A stretch of DNA of 64,000 nucleotides from Rhynchonema sp. JSB1_4. Taxonomy: Eukaryota; Nematoda; Chromadorea; Monhysterida; Xyalidae. The notes below the pieces were generated by a model that was not told the origin of the DNA, did no database searches, and saw only the letters and a program-made list of their open reading frames with translations. The translations under genes were made by a program, and so were the position numbers. Below, piece by piece: positions 33,805 to 48,800 of this stretch (positions are counted from its first letter, which is position 1; the number at the start of each line of letters is the position of its first letter). The DNA lies in the NCBI GenBank assembly GCA_030248065.1, contig JASAMV010002693.1, positions 1-64,000 of the forward strand, in the 5' to 3' direction.

Positions 33805-36800
33805 TTACTGAGATAGAAACATGTCGAACTGCAGCCACAGCGCTTCAGGCAGATATTCATTAAGTCTCTGAAATCCAAATTCATTCAGAAAATAGTTTTA
33901 TAGCTGAGCTTTATGCAGAAGATAAACAAACCGATTTCGACATGCCACATAGTGAAGCTAACTGTCGCATCAGATACAGCATCGCGCAAGTTCGCGGCTC
34001 GAACTTTAGTGGTTTGTTGCTCGATATGCTAAAAACACCAAAAGATACGTACAAGGACGGCCGAAAATAAAAAGGGGCTAACTTTTGATATGATTGTTGG
34101 AGGAATGAGAGCACACATTGTGCCATGTTACAAAACAACGCGTGCGTCCGTTGTGGCGCGTAGTGATTGAGTACCGTGGCTATACCAACACACAAGGGCA
34201 CCTGGTCCCACGAATCCGCTTTACGCTCGATAATCGCTGGAATAAAGCGCTTGATGTTTTTTCAAGGCTGTATATTTGTGCCTCACGGCAACGCACCTCC
34301 TTTGACCGTATATTTTGTCGACGCTGACAAGACGAGCAGGAACAGCAGATGAGGCAGATAATCGCTGCTGTGCGCTTCAGGCAGAACGTATCGCTGAACA
34401 AAAGAAATGCATTAACAAGTGCAAATTCTCCAAGAATTTGGATTTGCAACAACGGGAAACAATAAGCTCCACAATACCAAACATCCAGCCACTGATTACG
34501 ACCCCCCAGCAGTGCATCGCACCTACCCGTTTCATCACATCGGTAATGCCAAACGATTCGAGATACGTGCCCAATTCATACAACAATCGACCGTCGTCGC
34601 ATGGGAATGCACTCGATTTCGCATCACGCTCACAGTGACTGTTGATGTCGTTTAACAGCGAACTGAACGGTAATGAAACATTACATTGGACATTTCTGCT
34701 GTGACAGACATTTATGACAACCAACAAAAAGGCAAGTCAAACCGATTGAGCGTTTGCAGGCAGCTTTCGAGCAGGTGCGCTTGGAATTTCGATGAATCGT
34801 TCAACAGAGCCACAAGTGAATGTCGGATGAGCTGTAGTTGGCCAATCTGAGCAGAGATCAGACAAGATGGAATACAACCGCCACATTATCTTGTAGCATG
34901 TACATCAATCACGGACCTTTGCGACTCCTTCGGCGAACACTGCCAACGACTTGCCCACTTTGGACATCAGGCTATCGTAGAACTTATCTGGTCGTTCTGT
35001 TGGAAAATAACTTATGTTTGAATTCAGTTTGATAATTGCAAACCAATCTTCGGACTTGATAACAATAAAACTACCAGCTGCACTTGCAATAATAGACCAA
35101 TAAGGCGAACAACACCCCTCCAATGGCCACCAGCCCCGAACTCACGAAACACCGCCTCGGTGGCAGCCAGTGCGTTGTGCACATTGTCCAATGTCTGTCG
35201 CGTGTCGTCCTTTCGCAGCGCGGCGTCGAACTTTTTAACCGAATCCACGAGCCTGAAGCCGGCCAGACGGTCCAGGCCTTGCACACCTTGCGGATTCAGG
35301 GCCCGCTGAAAACACAAAATACAACACATTTCAGCCAAATAACAAAATGTTGGAAAGTACAGTATGGCCAACATATACCAGGATGAGACTGAAAACATCT
35401 TGGGAGACAACATCATGTTTGTTTTTCAGATCGTACCAGCTCATCGACGAGAACAGATAGACCGTGGATCTGAACAGAAATTCTCGTGACACGAAATATG
35501 TAATGAAAGCTAGATCTGCGCAGAATCATACTTTGGATTTGTATCACGTAACAGTCGACGCAACAATCGTCCCACGAACGTTACGCTCTTCGTGTCACTG
35601 GCATCGACCGGGTATTTCGGGATCGGGATCAATCTCGACTGGTACATCGAGTCCTCCTCGGTGACTTTCACCTGGAAACGACGTTCTTTTTGTTCTTTTA
35701 AGGAGGCTCAACACAGTGGCGGATCCACCTTTTGGCCAAATCCAAAAAGTCTTTTTTATCCAGTGCTTGTTCCATTTTTGAAAAGTCATTTTTATCTAGT
35801 GCTTGTTTAGAATTTCGCGCCTTTAACGCCAAATATGACAGAAATGTGCCAATGCGCGCGAAGCGCCCGAAATTTTGGCACTTTTTCCGCGCGCTAGAGC
35901 CAAAATTGATTAAAAATTGGTGTGTTTGAAGCGCGAAGCGCGCCATTTTTGGACCTTTGAAGTGCGTCAGAGTGAAAATCCTGCGATTTAGGGGGTCCTT
36001 TTTCCTTCTTCCTCCCGAAACGGTGCCCCCCTTCAGGGGCCAAATGGACCAAAGGGGGTGGGCATGGCCCCTGTGGCCCCCCTGGATCCGCCCTTGGCTC
36101 AACATAACTTTTTTGTTCCCATGATACCTTGAGATACCGATTGCATTCCTGTTCGACGCTGTAGCCAATGATACGTGTCAGTTCCTGCTGCCACATTTTC
36201 AGGCCACACACCGACATGTAGTCGGAAATGTAGGCGAAACTGCGACGATACGCGTCCATTTGGGTGCACAACAGTGTGAGACGGACGTACAGGTCGCTCT
36301 GGTCGGTGGCAACGGGCTGAAGTGTGGCAAACTGGGCCGGTTTAGGATTTCAAAGCGCGGTAGCGAACATACAATGCAATGTCCGCCTGTTTGTACCCAG
36401 CAGCAAATAATTACACAGCATCGACTGAGCAGAGTGATTGGCGGTCATTAATGGATAATGAATATATGATGTTGACTGCGCATAAAACAGGCCATTGCTA
36501 AAGACTTGACCAATTGCCCTGTGTTTACACCTTATCCATAATACTCGAGGTGTCGTTGAGGGGTGCAAGGGGAAGGGGGTTGTATCCAGTATCCGGCATC
36601 GTTTTTCACGAAGGGTATCCGGTATCCTGATTTTTTGTGGAGCCGCCCCTATCCGAGATTTTTTATAATGGGTATCCGGTATCCAAAAATTTTGCATTTT
36701 GGGCATCCGGTATCCTGACTTGGTGACCCGCTGACTTTTTGATTTCACAACGACACAACTGTCCGTGATCGTTGCGGTGCATTACGGAATCAGTGACGGT

Positions 36801-39800
36801 GCACCAAAACATATTAGAATGCAAAATTGCAAGCCAACTAGTTGACATTATTTGCCTGTTATAGCAAGCGAACTGAGCGTTGCACCTGTTTGTTGGCATC
36901 GCCAAACGTGAGCGTGTTGTGTAGGGTCAACGCCGTTCGAGTGACAATCTCGCGTCTGATGCCATCCTCCAGCACCTGTCTCGGTTGCACCCTGATTATG
37001 CCCACCAACGTGCTGCGCATCGCCAGTAGACCCTCGGTGAGCAGACTGATCGAGTGCGTCAAACGTGCCATCTGAATTCAACGATTCTTCATTCAAATAT
37101 TTCCATTTGAATTTCAATTGATGTACGATTGTAGATCATCGTCCTAAAGGCCGAAACTGATGGGCAAGTTAGTTGCGGCTCTTATTATATAAAGCATGGA
37201 AGAGTACAACGAACCCGCGTATGTATATGACAACAGTGCAGTTCCTGGTCCGGTCCGGCGGTAAGTGTACCTGCCCCTTTTTTCCCTGCGGCGGTTAGTG
37301 TCAGGGTTGGGCAAAAAACGTTTTTTAAAAACGTTTTTTTAAACGCCCAGATGACCAAAATATGCCCCCAAAAAATTGGAAAACGCTCATGTTGGGAAGA
37401 AAACGTGGTTAAATGAAGTAATTCTATGTGTTCTGAGGCAAAATAAACGGGTTTCAACCCTTTTCTAGCGAGTTGTTAAGATCCCACATCAGACCCGCAT
37501 CATGGGACCAACTTTGGCCGGGGTCATCACTGAAAGTCAAACTCCGTATATCGACGTATCTCGACAAAGTAAAAATTGGTCGAAAATTTTTTGAAAAAAA
37601 TGGGACAAAAAATTGATTTTCCTCGAAAATCAGGGTACTTTCCCTGAAAAATCAGGGAAAATCAAGGAAATTCAGGATAGGAAATTCAGGATTTAAAGAA
37701 AACGAAAAACGACCCAGACGGTTTTTTTAAAAAAAACGTCGTTAAAAAAACGCCGTCGTTTTTTTTGCCCAACCTTGGTTAGTGTACCTCCCTGGGGGGG
37801 AAGGGTGGGGGAAGACCCAAATTCACGAAAAAGTCACTTTTTAAGGTAGAAAATTTGACCGATTTTTGCCCCTTTTTGGAAAAAAATCTCAATAAAACGG
37901 GTATTTTGGCGACTTTTCACATCATTGACCTAAAAATCACCCATTTTAGTCCTAAAATGCTGATTTTAGGCATAAAAATGCCTATTTTAGGCAAAAATTG
38001 AAGCGGTTAGTGCACCTGGCGCGGCGGTTAGTGTACTAGTGTACCTTGGTGGCGGCGGTTGGTGTACCTTAGGGGGACCACCCTCCCCCAGGAACAACAC
38101 TGCATGACAACGACGATGTGACGCACCTGATATCGTTCATCGAGCTTTGCGCTGTCCTTGTACCGTTCGCGTTCGAGTTTGGCCGGTAGATCAGATATAC
38201 GACTGGCTTGTAGTTCGATGATTTGATTCAGCATTGAGAACACCGTCGATGGAATCACCTTAATATGAGAAGACCATGGGCAACAACTTCAGCACACATA
38301 AAATCAGAACGAAAAGTAAACTCGACGAATAGCACTGTGCTCCGACACACTTGTAGCACTTTCCTGACGTACTGAACCAATTGATAAGAGTAGAACTGTG
38401 ACACCGATGCAAGTATGTCCGTGTTGTTGGCCTGCTGGATGCGCATCAAAGGCATATCGAGACCGGAGGCCAGCTGCAAATCAATCGTGATAAAGTTACG
38501 GATGAGATTTGCACTTTACACTTTGCACAATACTTTAAATTCGAGACCCCCAACCTTTAAGAACGTGGCACGCAGTCTGATGGCCATGTCCGGTTCACTT
38601 TTGATGCCCTCCTGCATTCGTTGCGTATATCTGGCAGGGAAGGCAGAAAACGTTAAAAATTCTTTCGATGTTCACGAAACGTCTTCGGCGATCAAATTGC
38701 AAAACAATTCCACTAAATGTCCGCTCGGTTAAAAACTCGACTGCTATCAACTCGAGCAATAGCCGGGCAAAGTGAACGGCGGTGCATCTGCTCTGCTTCC
38801 AATGCTGTAGGGTGTACACTCCGGGCCACCTGACTATTCTCTGCAGGTCACCTGTTTTTGGTCACCCGTCTGATGTTTATAATTATATGATTGGGCACGG
38901 GGTGCTACAAGCTTTATGCTGCAAATTGAAACACATGCTGCTACACGAGCCATCGATGGGCGTGATCGATAACCGATGGCCGTGGTTACTAGGTTACACC
39001 CTCTGTGTACCTTCAATGCTATCAAAAGAGTCGACCTTCTTATCAAACCAAACATACAGTCCCAACCCCATTGAAGGGCTCGGGACATAACCGTAGGAAG
39101 GGTAGCAGGACATATTGTTATATACCATTGGAAAGCATCCTGACAGCCCGTGTAACGCACTAAGTTTAGGCTCCTTGAAGATTCGCTATCTCTTGGTAGA
39201 GGGACATTTCTTTCCAGAAAAGTGCATTTTTTCACAACTTTGAACGACCGGTGCAGAAACCCCAAATGAGTTGAAAGTCAAGTAACACGTGGATTGGATT
39301 ACAATAGCTTCTGTATAACTTATCATCACAACTTCAGTCGCTCAAGGTATTGCTTCACTCGGTGAGGGTGCGAAACGTTCCACAAATCGGCCATATTTTT
39401 CGAGAACACAAGATTGTCCGTAAATTTTGAAGTCGCACTTTGCGCTGCAGAAATAACAATGCAATGGGGAATAGAGCATGGTCGAAAGTATCACAAAGTA
39501 AGGTTTTTAAATTTTGAAACTCATGGCTAGCTCCGTGACAGGTATAAAAATCTGTTAAATTGCTACTAAACTAGATTGTTACATTCTTCGCCAGAATTGT
39601 GACATATGAAAGCCACGGATTCTATTGCATTCGAAACAACAAATCGAGAGAAACCTCTGGTCTAACAACTTATCAAGGTCCGAAGATCCCAAGGTCTACA
39701 GATCTCTCGGGGCAGCAGCCATACAAATCTGAATATGCTGTTCAGCATAGATGCTTATTGTTAAGAGCTATTGCAAAAGTGATAGCACCAAACAATGTAT

Positions 39801-42800
39801 CTCAGGGATAGCCTTCGAAGGATACATGACAAGCCCCAAAAAATTCTTACGCTTAAAGCTGCTGGTCAACAACCCATCGACCTCGCTTAATCTTGGGGGC
39901 AGTGCACATTAAGAAAGGTGGAATATCGTGTTACTCGACTCTGACTTGGAGAGTCGATTCGTTGCTTCCCGATGTTTCACGGCCAGGTTGAAGTTTGCCC
40001 CTCAGTGAAAAAATGCAAAAGTTATGCCGGTTTCCCTTGGAAAGCACAAATTCACGGCGACGTTTAAAGAATTTCAGAATATCAAGCACAAACATTTGTT
40101 TCATCGGTATGATATACGGCTTTGCAGGAAACAGCTTGCATCCTAAATGAGAAAACATTTAGTTTCAAAAACCTGGAGTTTTTTGGTGACCGTTTTCTTC
40201 GCCGATAATTTTAAGCATCTGCGATTGACCAGCAAATGTGTTGATCGGACACAAAAATCCTCTAATTACTGTGTACATAACCTGTGCTTTTGAGTTCTCT
40301 GCACCAAACACAGCTAATACAATAATTTGGACAACATGCGCAAGTCGGTCATTATCAGCGCGCGCGCTCAAAGACAACGTGCAGATTCGAGCACTCAAAA
40401 ATGTTCTGTCTTTTTTGGGGTCGCGCACGCCCATAATGACCGACCTGCGCATGTTGTCCGAATTGTTGCGTTAGCTGTATTTGGTGCAAAGAACTCAAAA
40501 GCACAGGTTATGTACACAGTAATTAGAGGATTTTTGTGTCCGATCAACACATTTGCTGGTCAATCGCAGATGCTTAAAATTATCGGCGAAGAAAACGGTG
40601 ACCAAAAAACACCAGGTTTTTGGAACTAAATGACTTCTCCTTCAGGATACAAGCTGTTTCCTGCAAAGCTGTATATGATACTGATGAAACAAACGTTGGT
40701 GCTTGATATTCTGAAATTATTAAACGTTGCCGCGAATTGTCCTTTCCACGGAAACCCGGCAAAATTTTTGCATTTTTTTACTGAGGGGTAAACTTCAACC
40801 CGGCCGTGCAACATCAGGAAGCAACCAATCGCCTCCCCAAGTCAGGGTCGAGTAACACGATATTCCACCTTTGTTCAGGTGCACTGCCCCCAAGATTAAA
40901 CGAAGTCGATGGGTTGTTGACCAGCACCTTTAATAGCAGAGGCTAAAAAATTGCTTTTTTTAACGATTCTGGAATGAATCCGTCACGTCACCGTGTGCGA
41001 TTTCGGAATTTTGACCGTTTCTTGTCTATAGTAAGCGATAGTATGGGTATGTCATAAAGGCAGTCTACGGGAGGTTGTCACTCAGCCCCCGAATACCGTA
41101 ACCTTTGCAGCGGGTGAAAAAAGTTCGTGGCGCGGAAAAGTAAAAAGCAACCCGAAAATTCTGGGAGGATCAAGATACTGGTAGCGGTTGGACGGCGCTA
41201 AAGCATGGGATGCTCGCCGGTGACCCCAAAACTGGACAATTTTTGCTCACCGCTATTAACAGTGAAGTTGGTCTGATATTGAAGAGCGGCCTTTATGGCA
41301 AATAATTTTGGTCTTATTACAGTCGACACTCGTTATTAGGCATATTCGCTACGAGTACAGATTCGGGTTTAGCAAACTATCAAGGATTCAAAGGGATCGG
41401 ATTCAAGAGACGCAACTCATGCAAATACTGCATGATGCAACATGATTATCAACTACATAGTTCATTTCATGTAATTATGCACCAGCCATTTACAACCACA
41501 CATTCAATTTTACGAGTGCCACACAAGCCTCTGTAATGACAAGCCACTGAAACAGGATATAAATGAAGACGGACGTGCATTACATTGGCACACAGATATT
41601 TGGGTGTGATCTTCTACTTGATCACTTTGCACACACACTAATTTGCAGCACTGCGCTGATCAGAAATGCAACCGGATAAAAAGAATGAAAAACTAACTAT
41701 TATCTCACCGATAAGAGTCGTCTCGTTGAATTCCTAAATGTCACCCTCGTGCTCCAACCCGGTAGCATGCGGTGGCATGCCCATGGGAGCTCGCCAGGCT
41801 ACATGCGGTGGCATGTTCCTGGGTGCTGTGCTCCGACCCGGTAGCATGCGGTGGCATGCCCCTGGGAGCTTGCCAGGCTACATGCGGTGGCATGTTCCTG
41901 GGTGCTGTGCTCCAACCCGGTAGCATGCGGTGGCATGCCCCTGGGAGCTTAGGCTACATGCGGTGGCATGTTCCTGGGTGCTGTGTTCCAACCCGGTAGC
42001 ATGCGGTGGCATGCCCCTGGGAGCTTAGGCTACATGCGGTGGCATGTTCCTGGGTGCTGTGTTCCAACCCGGTAGCATGCGGTGGCATGCCCCTGGGAGC
42101 TTAGGCTACATGCGGTGGCATGTTCCTGGGTGCTGTGTTCCAACCCGGTAGCATGCGGTGGCATGCTCCTGGGAGCTTGCCAGGCTACATGCGGTGGCAT
42201 GTTCCTGGGTGCTGTCTCGTTCAGTGTGATGACATTGGACCTGTGGGAATAATTTTTGTTTGATGAAACCGCATAAAGTGCCTGGCTCGTGTGTTTTTGA
42301 GCCATCCGGTGCATCACACTGACGATGACCTGGTGCCTCATCTGTGAAAACAGGTCGATGCGGACAACCGAAGACACGCTACATAATTCATACCGAGAAG
42401 CAGTTGCATTTCTGATCAGCAAAGCAGTCTTTTGTGTGTGCTCAGAATCAGTCAGCTCGTGACAACTGCACATCAACACTAACTTGTACTGCAACATCAA
42501 CACTAATACGCTACACTTCGTTTCTGAACAAACATGCGATGCAAAATGTAAAAACCTTCGCGAAAGCCACATGAACAGGTTTACAAAAGTGCTGTTGTTG
42601 ATAATTCAGTCGCTCCGTGTTTGAACCAATTTTGAATGGTGTGTAAATTGGAAAGAAAGGCAAACAAGAACCACTGAATTTGGGGATATCAGAACTGAGC
42701 GCAAACCCTGATTGGAGCGCATCTATCGATGATGCATGTCAAAAAATTGACGGTTGTTCAATGGTGCTGCGCGTTGAGGAACACAATCGGATACTGTGTT

Positions 42801-45800
42801 CGCATGAGCAACGAATGATAGTGGCAAATGAAGAGTAAAACATTGCGCAGGTAAGTAATTGATATGCATGGGACAGCACACACAAGCAAAAGACAGTTGC
42901 AAACATGGCCAAGCACATGCCGCTCAGATTGACAAGTGAATCACACCAAATGTCGTGCCGGTGATCTTTCATTAGCTTGTTCGTGCATGGCACCCATAGT
43001 TTTTTTAGACACTTTTTAGGTGCAATTTGCACCTAAAAAATCAGAATTGCACCTAAAAATTCAGGGTTAGGTGCAAGGTTGCACCTAAAATTTTGGGCCC
43101 TTATTTGCTTAATTTAGCATTTATACAGCATCTTTTAAGGTTGGAAAGCCTAGAAACAAAAAAAAGCGCAGCGCGGCTTTTCATTCCTTCCAATAAATTC
43201 CATCGAAGCATTTGGTCGACATCGACAAAAAATATTGATCTGATTGATTGATTTCGTACACAGTTAGTACCTGGTGTGCTGGTGATAAGATTCAAAACAA
43301 ATACATGCTGTACTAGGATCGGTGTAGTTCCTGGTCCGGCGAGGCGGTTAGTGAACCTACCCACTTCGTCGGTGCGGCGGTTAGTGTACCTCCATGTGGG
43401 GGGAAGGAGGGGGGAAGACCAAAATTCAGGAAAAAGTCCTTTGAGGTAAAAAATTTGACCTATTTTTGCCCTTTTTTGGAAAAAAAATCTCCATAAATAG
43501 GGTATTTTGGCGACCTTTGACAACATTGACCTAAAAATTACCCATTTTAGGCCTAAAATGCCCATCTTGGGCTAAAAATGCCTATTTTAGGCAAAAATTG
43601 CGGCGGTTAGTGTACCTGGTGCGGCGGTTAGTGTACTAGTGTGCCTTGGTCGCGACGGTTAGTGTACCTTAAGAGGGGACCCCCTCCCCCCACACTGACT
43701 AGAACTAGAGCAGAGCATGACAACAGTATTAGATACCCACACAGTAAATGAACAGCGAAAGTAATTGATTCGTACGTGACCCCCAAATGTGGATATGGTG
43801 ACATGAAAATTTTACTGTTTCGTTTTCTTCTCAATCGGTTCTCAATAATGAAACTAGTACAAAATGTGCTGCAAAATGTTGAACTTTCCCTGAAAAGTTT
43901 GCTTTTGCTAAAGGAAAAGGCATTCATTGCCTCACAACTTTGTTGAACTTCTAAAAGCACGCAAATAGTATTGAACACACAACCTGGCAAAAAAAGCCTA
44001 AAATTGGCGTTTTTTTGTCCAAAATAGGGGTTGCACCTACTTTGGCCAGCTTGCACCTAAAAAATGGGGGGTTGCACCTAAGTTGCACCTAGTGAATTTC
44101 GAAAAAAACCCTGCACATGACGTGATACGAATGAACAGAACGAAACCATAATACCTTACAGTACATAGGAAATGTTATCGAATATTTCTGCTCACCCAGT
44201 TTTCGATCGGACCAATGTTCTTTCAAAACGAAACTGGAGTTGGCAGCAGGAGGACTGATAGAATCAAACTTGACCATTTCAAATGCGGATGCACAGGGAC
44301 ATCTTCATACATGTAGTACATACGGTACAAGCATGCCGTCAGCGAATGCGCAAGAATCCAAAAAGCACATCGAATTCGTAAATAGTGCGCTGAGGAACAA
44401 GCCACGTGGAAGCAAATTCCAAGATGCGAAGGTGGCGGGAAAAGGTTGGTTGTATTTTTGAACCGAAAGTATTCTGAGAGCAAAGCCAAACAATATGTTC
44501 TATTTCCTGAATGAAACGTGCTTGAAAAGGCAAGGGCTGGGCTGAGTGAGAGAGAGCTGAAGTCAATTGTGGGACAAAACAGAACAGAGTGGCCTGTGAG
44601 GCAAGAGTGCCCCGTTCTGTTCTGATAGCGGATTATCTTCTGGTTTTGCGTGCACAGTTGTTTTTTCTGCCCTCTCGCTCTTCCCATATTCAAAATCAAA
44701 ACAGCACGGGTGAGATTCCACCTCTCGCATAACACACGCACACACGACACCTTGGGATCAGTGTTGTGGCATTGTTTGTCCTTCATTGCAAACTGCTAAG
44801 TCAGCCCCTGGCTGTGTTGGTTCGGCTCGGCTGAGTCAAAGCGCGCCAAATTCAAATCACGAGTCTTCAACGTTTCATGCTTCGTGCACGAGCAAACTGC
44901 TTGTGCAACAAGATATTGATGGTTTTTCTGATGATGCAATTGACCGGTCATGCACACACAGTACACATACATGCATACTATGTACATATACAAACAGAAT
45001 GTCTCAAAAACACCGTCCCACTCGTTACTTTTTAGGTCATTTTTTACAGAGGTCACAATTTTACAGAGGTAGGATTTTTTTGATTCACAGTGCATTCAAA
45101 TCAGAAGGCGATTCTGAGTTCAGATTTTTGGAACGTTTCACACCCTCACCGAGTGAAGCAATGCTTTGAGCGACTGAAGTTGTCATGATAAGTTATCCAG
45201 AAGCTGTTGCAATCTTATCCACGTGTTACTTGGCCTTCAACTTTGGGGCTTCTGCACCGGTCGTTCCAAGTTGTGAAAAAAATTCACTTTTTTCTGGAAC
45301 GAAAAGTCGCTCTGCCAAGAGATAGCGAATCTCTTAACGTTTGTGCGTGACACATGCTGTCTTGTCGCAGTGCTTTCCAACGATGTGTAACACTATGCTC
45401 TGCTGCCCTTCCTACGGTTATGTCCCGAGCCATTTAGCACTAACAAGTCGACCACATTCCAGGCATAGGCAAAGTCGCCAATGGTCTGCATCTGCCAGAA
45501 CACAATGTCTCGAATGTTCAGCGTTCGCAACAGTCGTTGCAACAAATCATGGATTTCACCGAGGAATTGTCGCACGCTGACATGCGTGTCCAGACTGTGC
45601 AGGTCACGAACCTGTGTGTAGTTTGGCTGAACAATAATGAAATGCGAACAAATAACCATAAGTATTCGCAAAACAGTGACCGTACCGGTTTGACTTGGTC
45701 TTCAATGAAAACGTTATAAAATCGCCCCAGAAAAAGGTTCGACGGCTCGGTCAACAACTGTCCCAAGCATCAGTGTAAAAAACGACCGAACGAACTTTTC

Positions 45801-48800
45801 ATTACCTCATTCAACCGTGTACACATGTGCACCAACTTCCTCCCGCTGCCATCCAGATCATTCTGCAAGTCCATTTGTTCCAGTTGCGTCTTCAACGTAC
45901 CGAACCACTGTTGCAACTTTTCTAAATAATTCAAAAACATTGTCGCAGAAGCATAAAGAATTGTGTGGTAAATGTAAGGAAATGGAGCGGACCATTCTTT
46001 TTCACCCTCGTCAACGGCTTGACACCCGAGAACACATCTATCAATTCATTCAATCGATCACACACATCCGTTCGCAGATGTTCGCTCGACGATGCTCGTT
46101 CAGATAACATCACTTTGAATAACTGCAGATAAGAAAACATCGAAAACGTTGAAAACTCTGCGCGATAAAACTAAACAGAGAATTTACGAAACCCATAACC
46201 TCTTTCAGCTTCAATTCAAACTGCGATGTTCGCAGCAGGAGGTCGAAAATTTGTACTTCCTCCACTCCGGCAGATGCAAGTGCCAGTTGACGGTATTGGG
46301 CACAGCGCTTGTTTAGCTTTGATTCTGTGACAAAAAGGTCAACGGAATGACAGATATCACCAATAAAAATACAAAAAGGTACTACGAACTAACCAGGTGA
46401 TAGCACATTGGTCTGCATCATCAGCCATCTGAGCGTCACGTTTGCTTTCCGCAAAGAATTCAACAATTGATTGAATTTGAGTAGCGCATGTTCACGATTC
46501 AACACACCCTCATTCAACATATTGGTCAAGGCCGACAGCATTTTGTGCACGTCTGCGCCGTGACGTTGTGCCTGATGATGTTTCAAAATTGTGCAACTTC
46601 ATTCATCTCTGAGAAGAGCTGTCACTTGCTTGAATAAGTAGTGAACATAAATTCAAGACATGAAAGCACACACAATTTGTTTGACATGATCCTCATGCAA
46701 CGTGTTGGTGAGCGCAATGCGTGCTGCTTTGTAGGGTTCCCAGGCGTCAATTAGGTTCACTGTGAAGCCCAGGTACACCGCTGTGGTCTGCAAAAAACAG
46801 CGCAATGAGTCCGGATGAAAAATTATACAAATTCCAGCCCAAACCTTGTCTAACCCAATTATCCGGCCAATACCGGTCCACAATTTCTCTCATCGTCGAC
46901 ATTTGTGTGTGCAGAATGTCGGGCATGAAGTACAAACACACATACAACATGCTGGACTGGGTAGCTGTCGCTGCTGCGCGGTGTTCGGGCAAGGGAAATG
47001 CTTTCGACTGGAAATTTCGGAAATCACAAGAAGGTCGACATAATTATTCAGAAAATTGCAAACAAACAACCTGATTATAAAGCTCGTCCGATCGCAACCG
47101 CCCAATCACCATACTGACATAGGTATCGTTCAACGGGACACGGCTGAAGAAACAAAATTAAAACAGATTCATGGTCCATATTTTTCGTCAACTAGATGGT
47201 GGATTGTTGCAACTTTCAAATGTGCGCTCGGTTAATTACCGATTTCACTGAATCTCGAAACAACCGGTCAAATCGCCAGCGCTCTCACAGACACCACTCC
47301 CTCTAATTTCCAATGCTGTTGGGTGTGCCAATAACAGATGATACATGATGACACTTCGATATCAACTGTGTCGGGGCAACCCGCATCGCAGAAGAACTGC
47401 GTGCCGGCCAAACATGAAAAGAAATCAGAAGTCACCCACCAGAAATAGTTTTCCGGATAAGCCATAGGTCGTTTGCCAGTGGCGGCGTCAAATCCGGTGC
47501 TGCGAAGTAGCGCGCAAATATCGTCGATTTCAGATTGCAGCGCCGTGCGTTTCGAACTGTCAGTTGGCAAACGAGTAGTAAAAAGCCAACGAAAGAACAA
47601 ACACTACCAAAGCGAACCTGTATCTGTAATAGGCGACCAACAGTCGCTCCCGAACATCGCCACCGATTTTGTGATCCAGCACCATCAGCTGGACGCCGTA
47701 CAAGAACAGGGCTTCACACTGAATTTATTGGAACTGGTTAACGGTAGAAAATCGCAATAGTGCGTTGCGTTCGCTGTAGTTCCTGGGGAGATGGGGTCCC
47801 CACCCACATACTAATTTCCCCGACCAAGCTACACTAGTGCACCAATTTCTCCTCCGGGCAGTGGTGTAGTTGGGAGAGCGTGGTTGAGAGAGCTAGATAG
47901 GTGTGGTACAGTACGTAGCGATCGTTGGCTCAAAATGTATGAAATCGGTATTTTTCACTCCAAATCGGCGAAATATCGCGCGCTATGCGCGAAATTAGCG
48001 TTGCAGAGTACATTTTCATCAATATTTAGGCATAAAAATTTCGTGGCCGAACGACCCCTAGCTCGGCCGGTACAGTAGGTAGGTTACAACCCAGGGTTTA
48101 TTTTTTCAAAATGGGCTAGTAGCAAGAAGCTAGTAAAATCAAAAATTTAGTAGCTTTGTTGCCGCTGAAATGCCAATTTACTAGCTTTTTTGGCCAAAAT
48201 ACAAAATTTAGTAGCTTTTAGGCTACTAAATTTGAAAATTTACTAGCTTTTCAAAAAATTTAGTAGCTAAAAAGCTACTAAATTTGGTTAAAAAAATCCA
48301 TGTTACAACCCCTCATTTTTGGTGGTACAGTAGATTCCCGCACCGCCAGAATAGTGGCATCCGGATATACAAATTTATTTCGTTGCAATTGTAAAATGTC
48401 CGCTGGCGAAAAACGCCAACCGCGACTACTTCAGCAGTGGCCCACTCCAACCAGCGACGATCTCCTTTTTATCGGACAAGTCACTTTATGCTAGCAGTGT
48501 GTCAGTGCGATCTAGGGCGTTCTCGAAAGTCGAATAAGGCAGCTTTCGGTCAACTTTTCGCACTTCCGTACGCCCATATGGCAACGCTGTCGAAATTCAA
48601 CGTTGCAACGCACCAATAACTGTTTCCCGTCTGTGTCCATGAACAATGTTTCCAGGCTTTGCTGCAGATACGTGCCCTCGTCAACGTCGTCGATAAACCT
48701 ATAAATCGACGGCTTATTGAGATTATCTACGCTTTTTTGTTCCGTCGTAAAAAGGCGTACGAAACCAAACATTGCTTGCACACCAGTGGTGTCGTTGGGG

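Larger units (their letters stand above)
39077..45435. mobile_element. Right-arm copy of the inverted-repeat-bounded intron segment
   Basis: The mirror of 4,750-10,425 within the large WASHC5 intron. It is longer because it includes the 1,073-bp foldback and about three extra minisatellite units, and lacks the left-arm retro-like insertion. Confidence 0.55.

Noticed and set aside
40165..40629. Paired ~95-100-codon open frames with the same peptide on opposite strands
   Set aside because: They are the two halves of the TTAA foldback and mirror each other; no domain.
41755..42225. Regular repeats that might suggest a CRISPR array
   Set aside because: Units are contiguous 75-79-bp copies without distinct spacers, in an animal intron.
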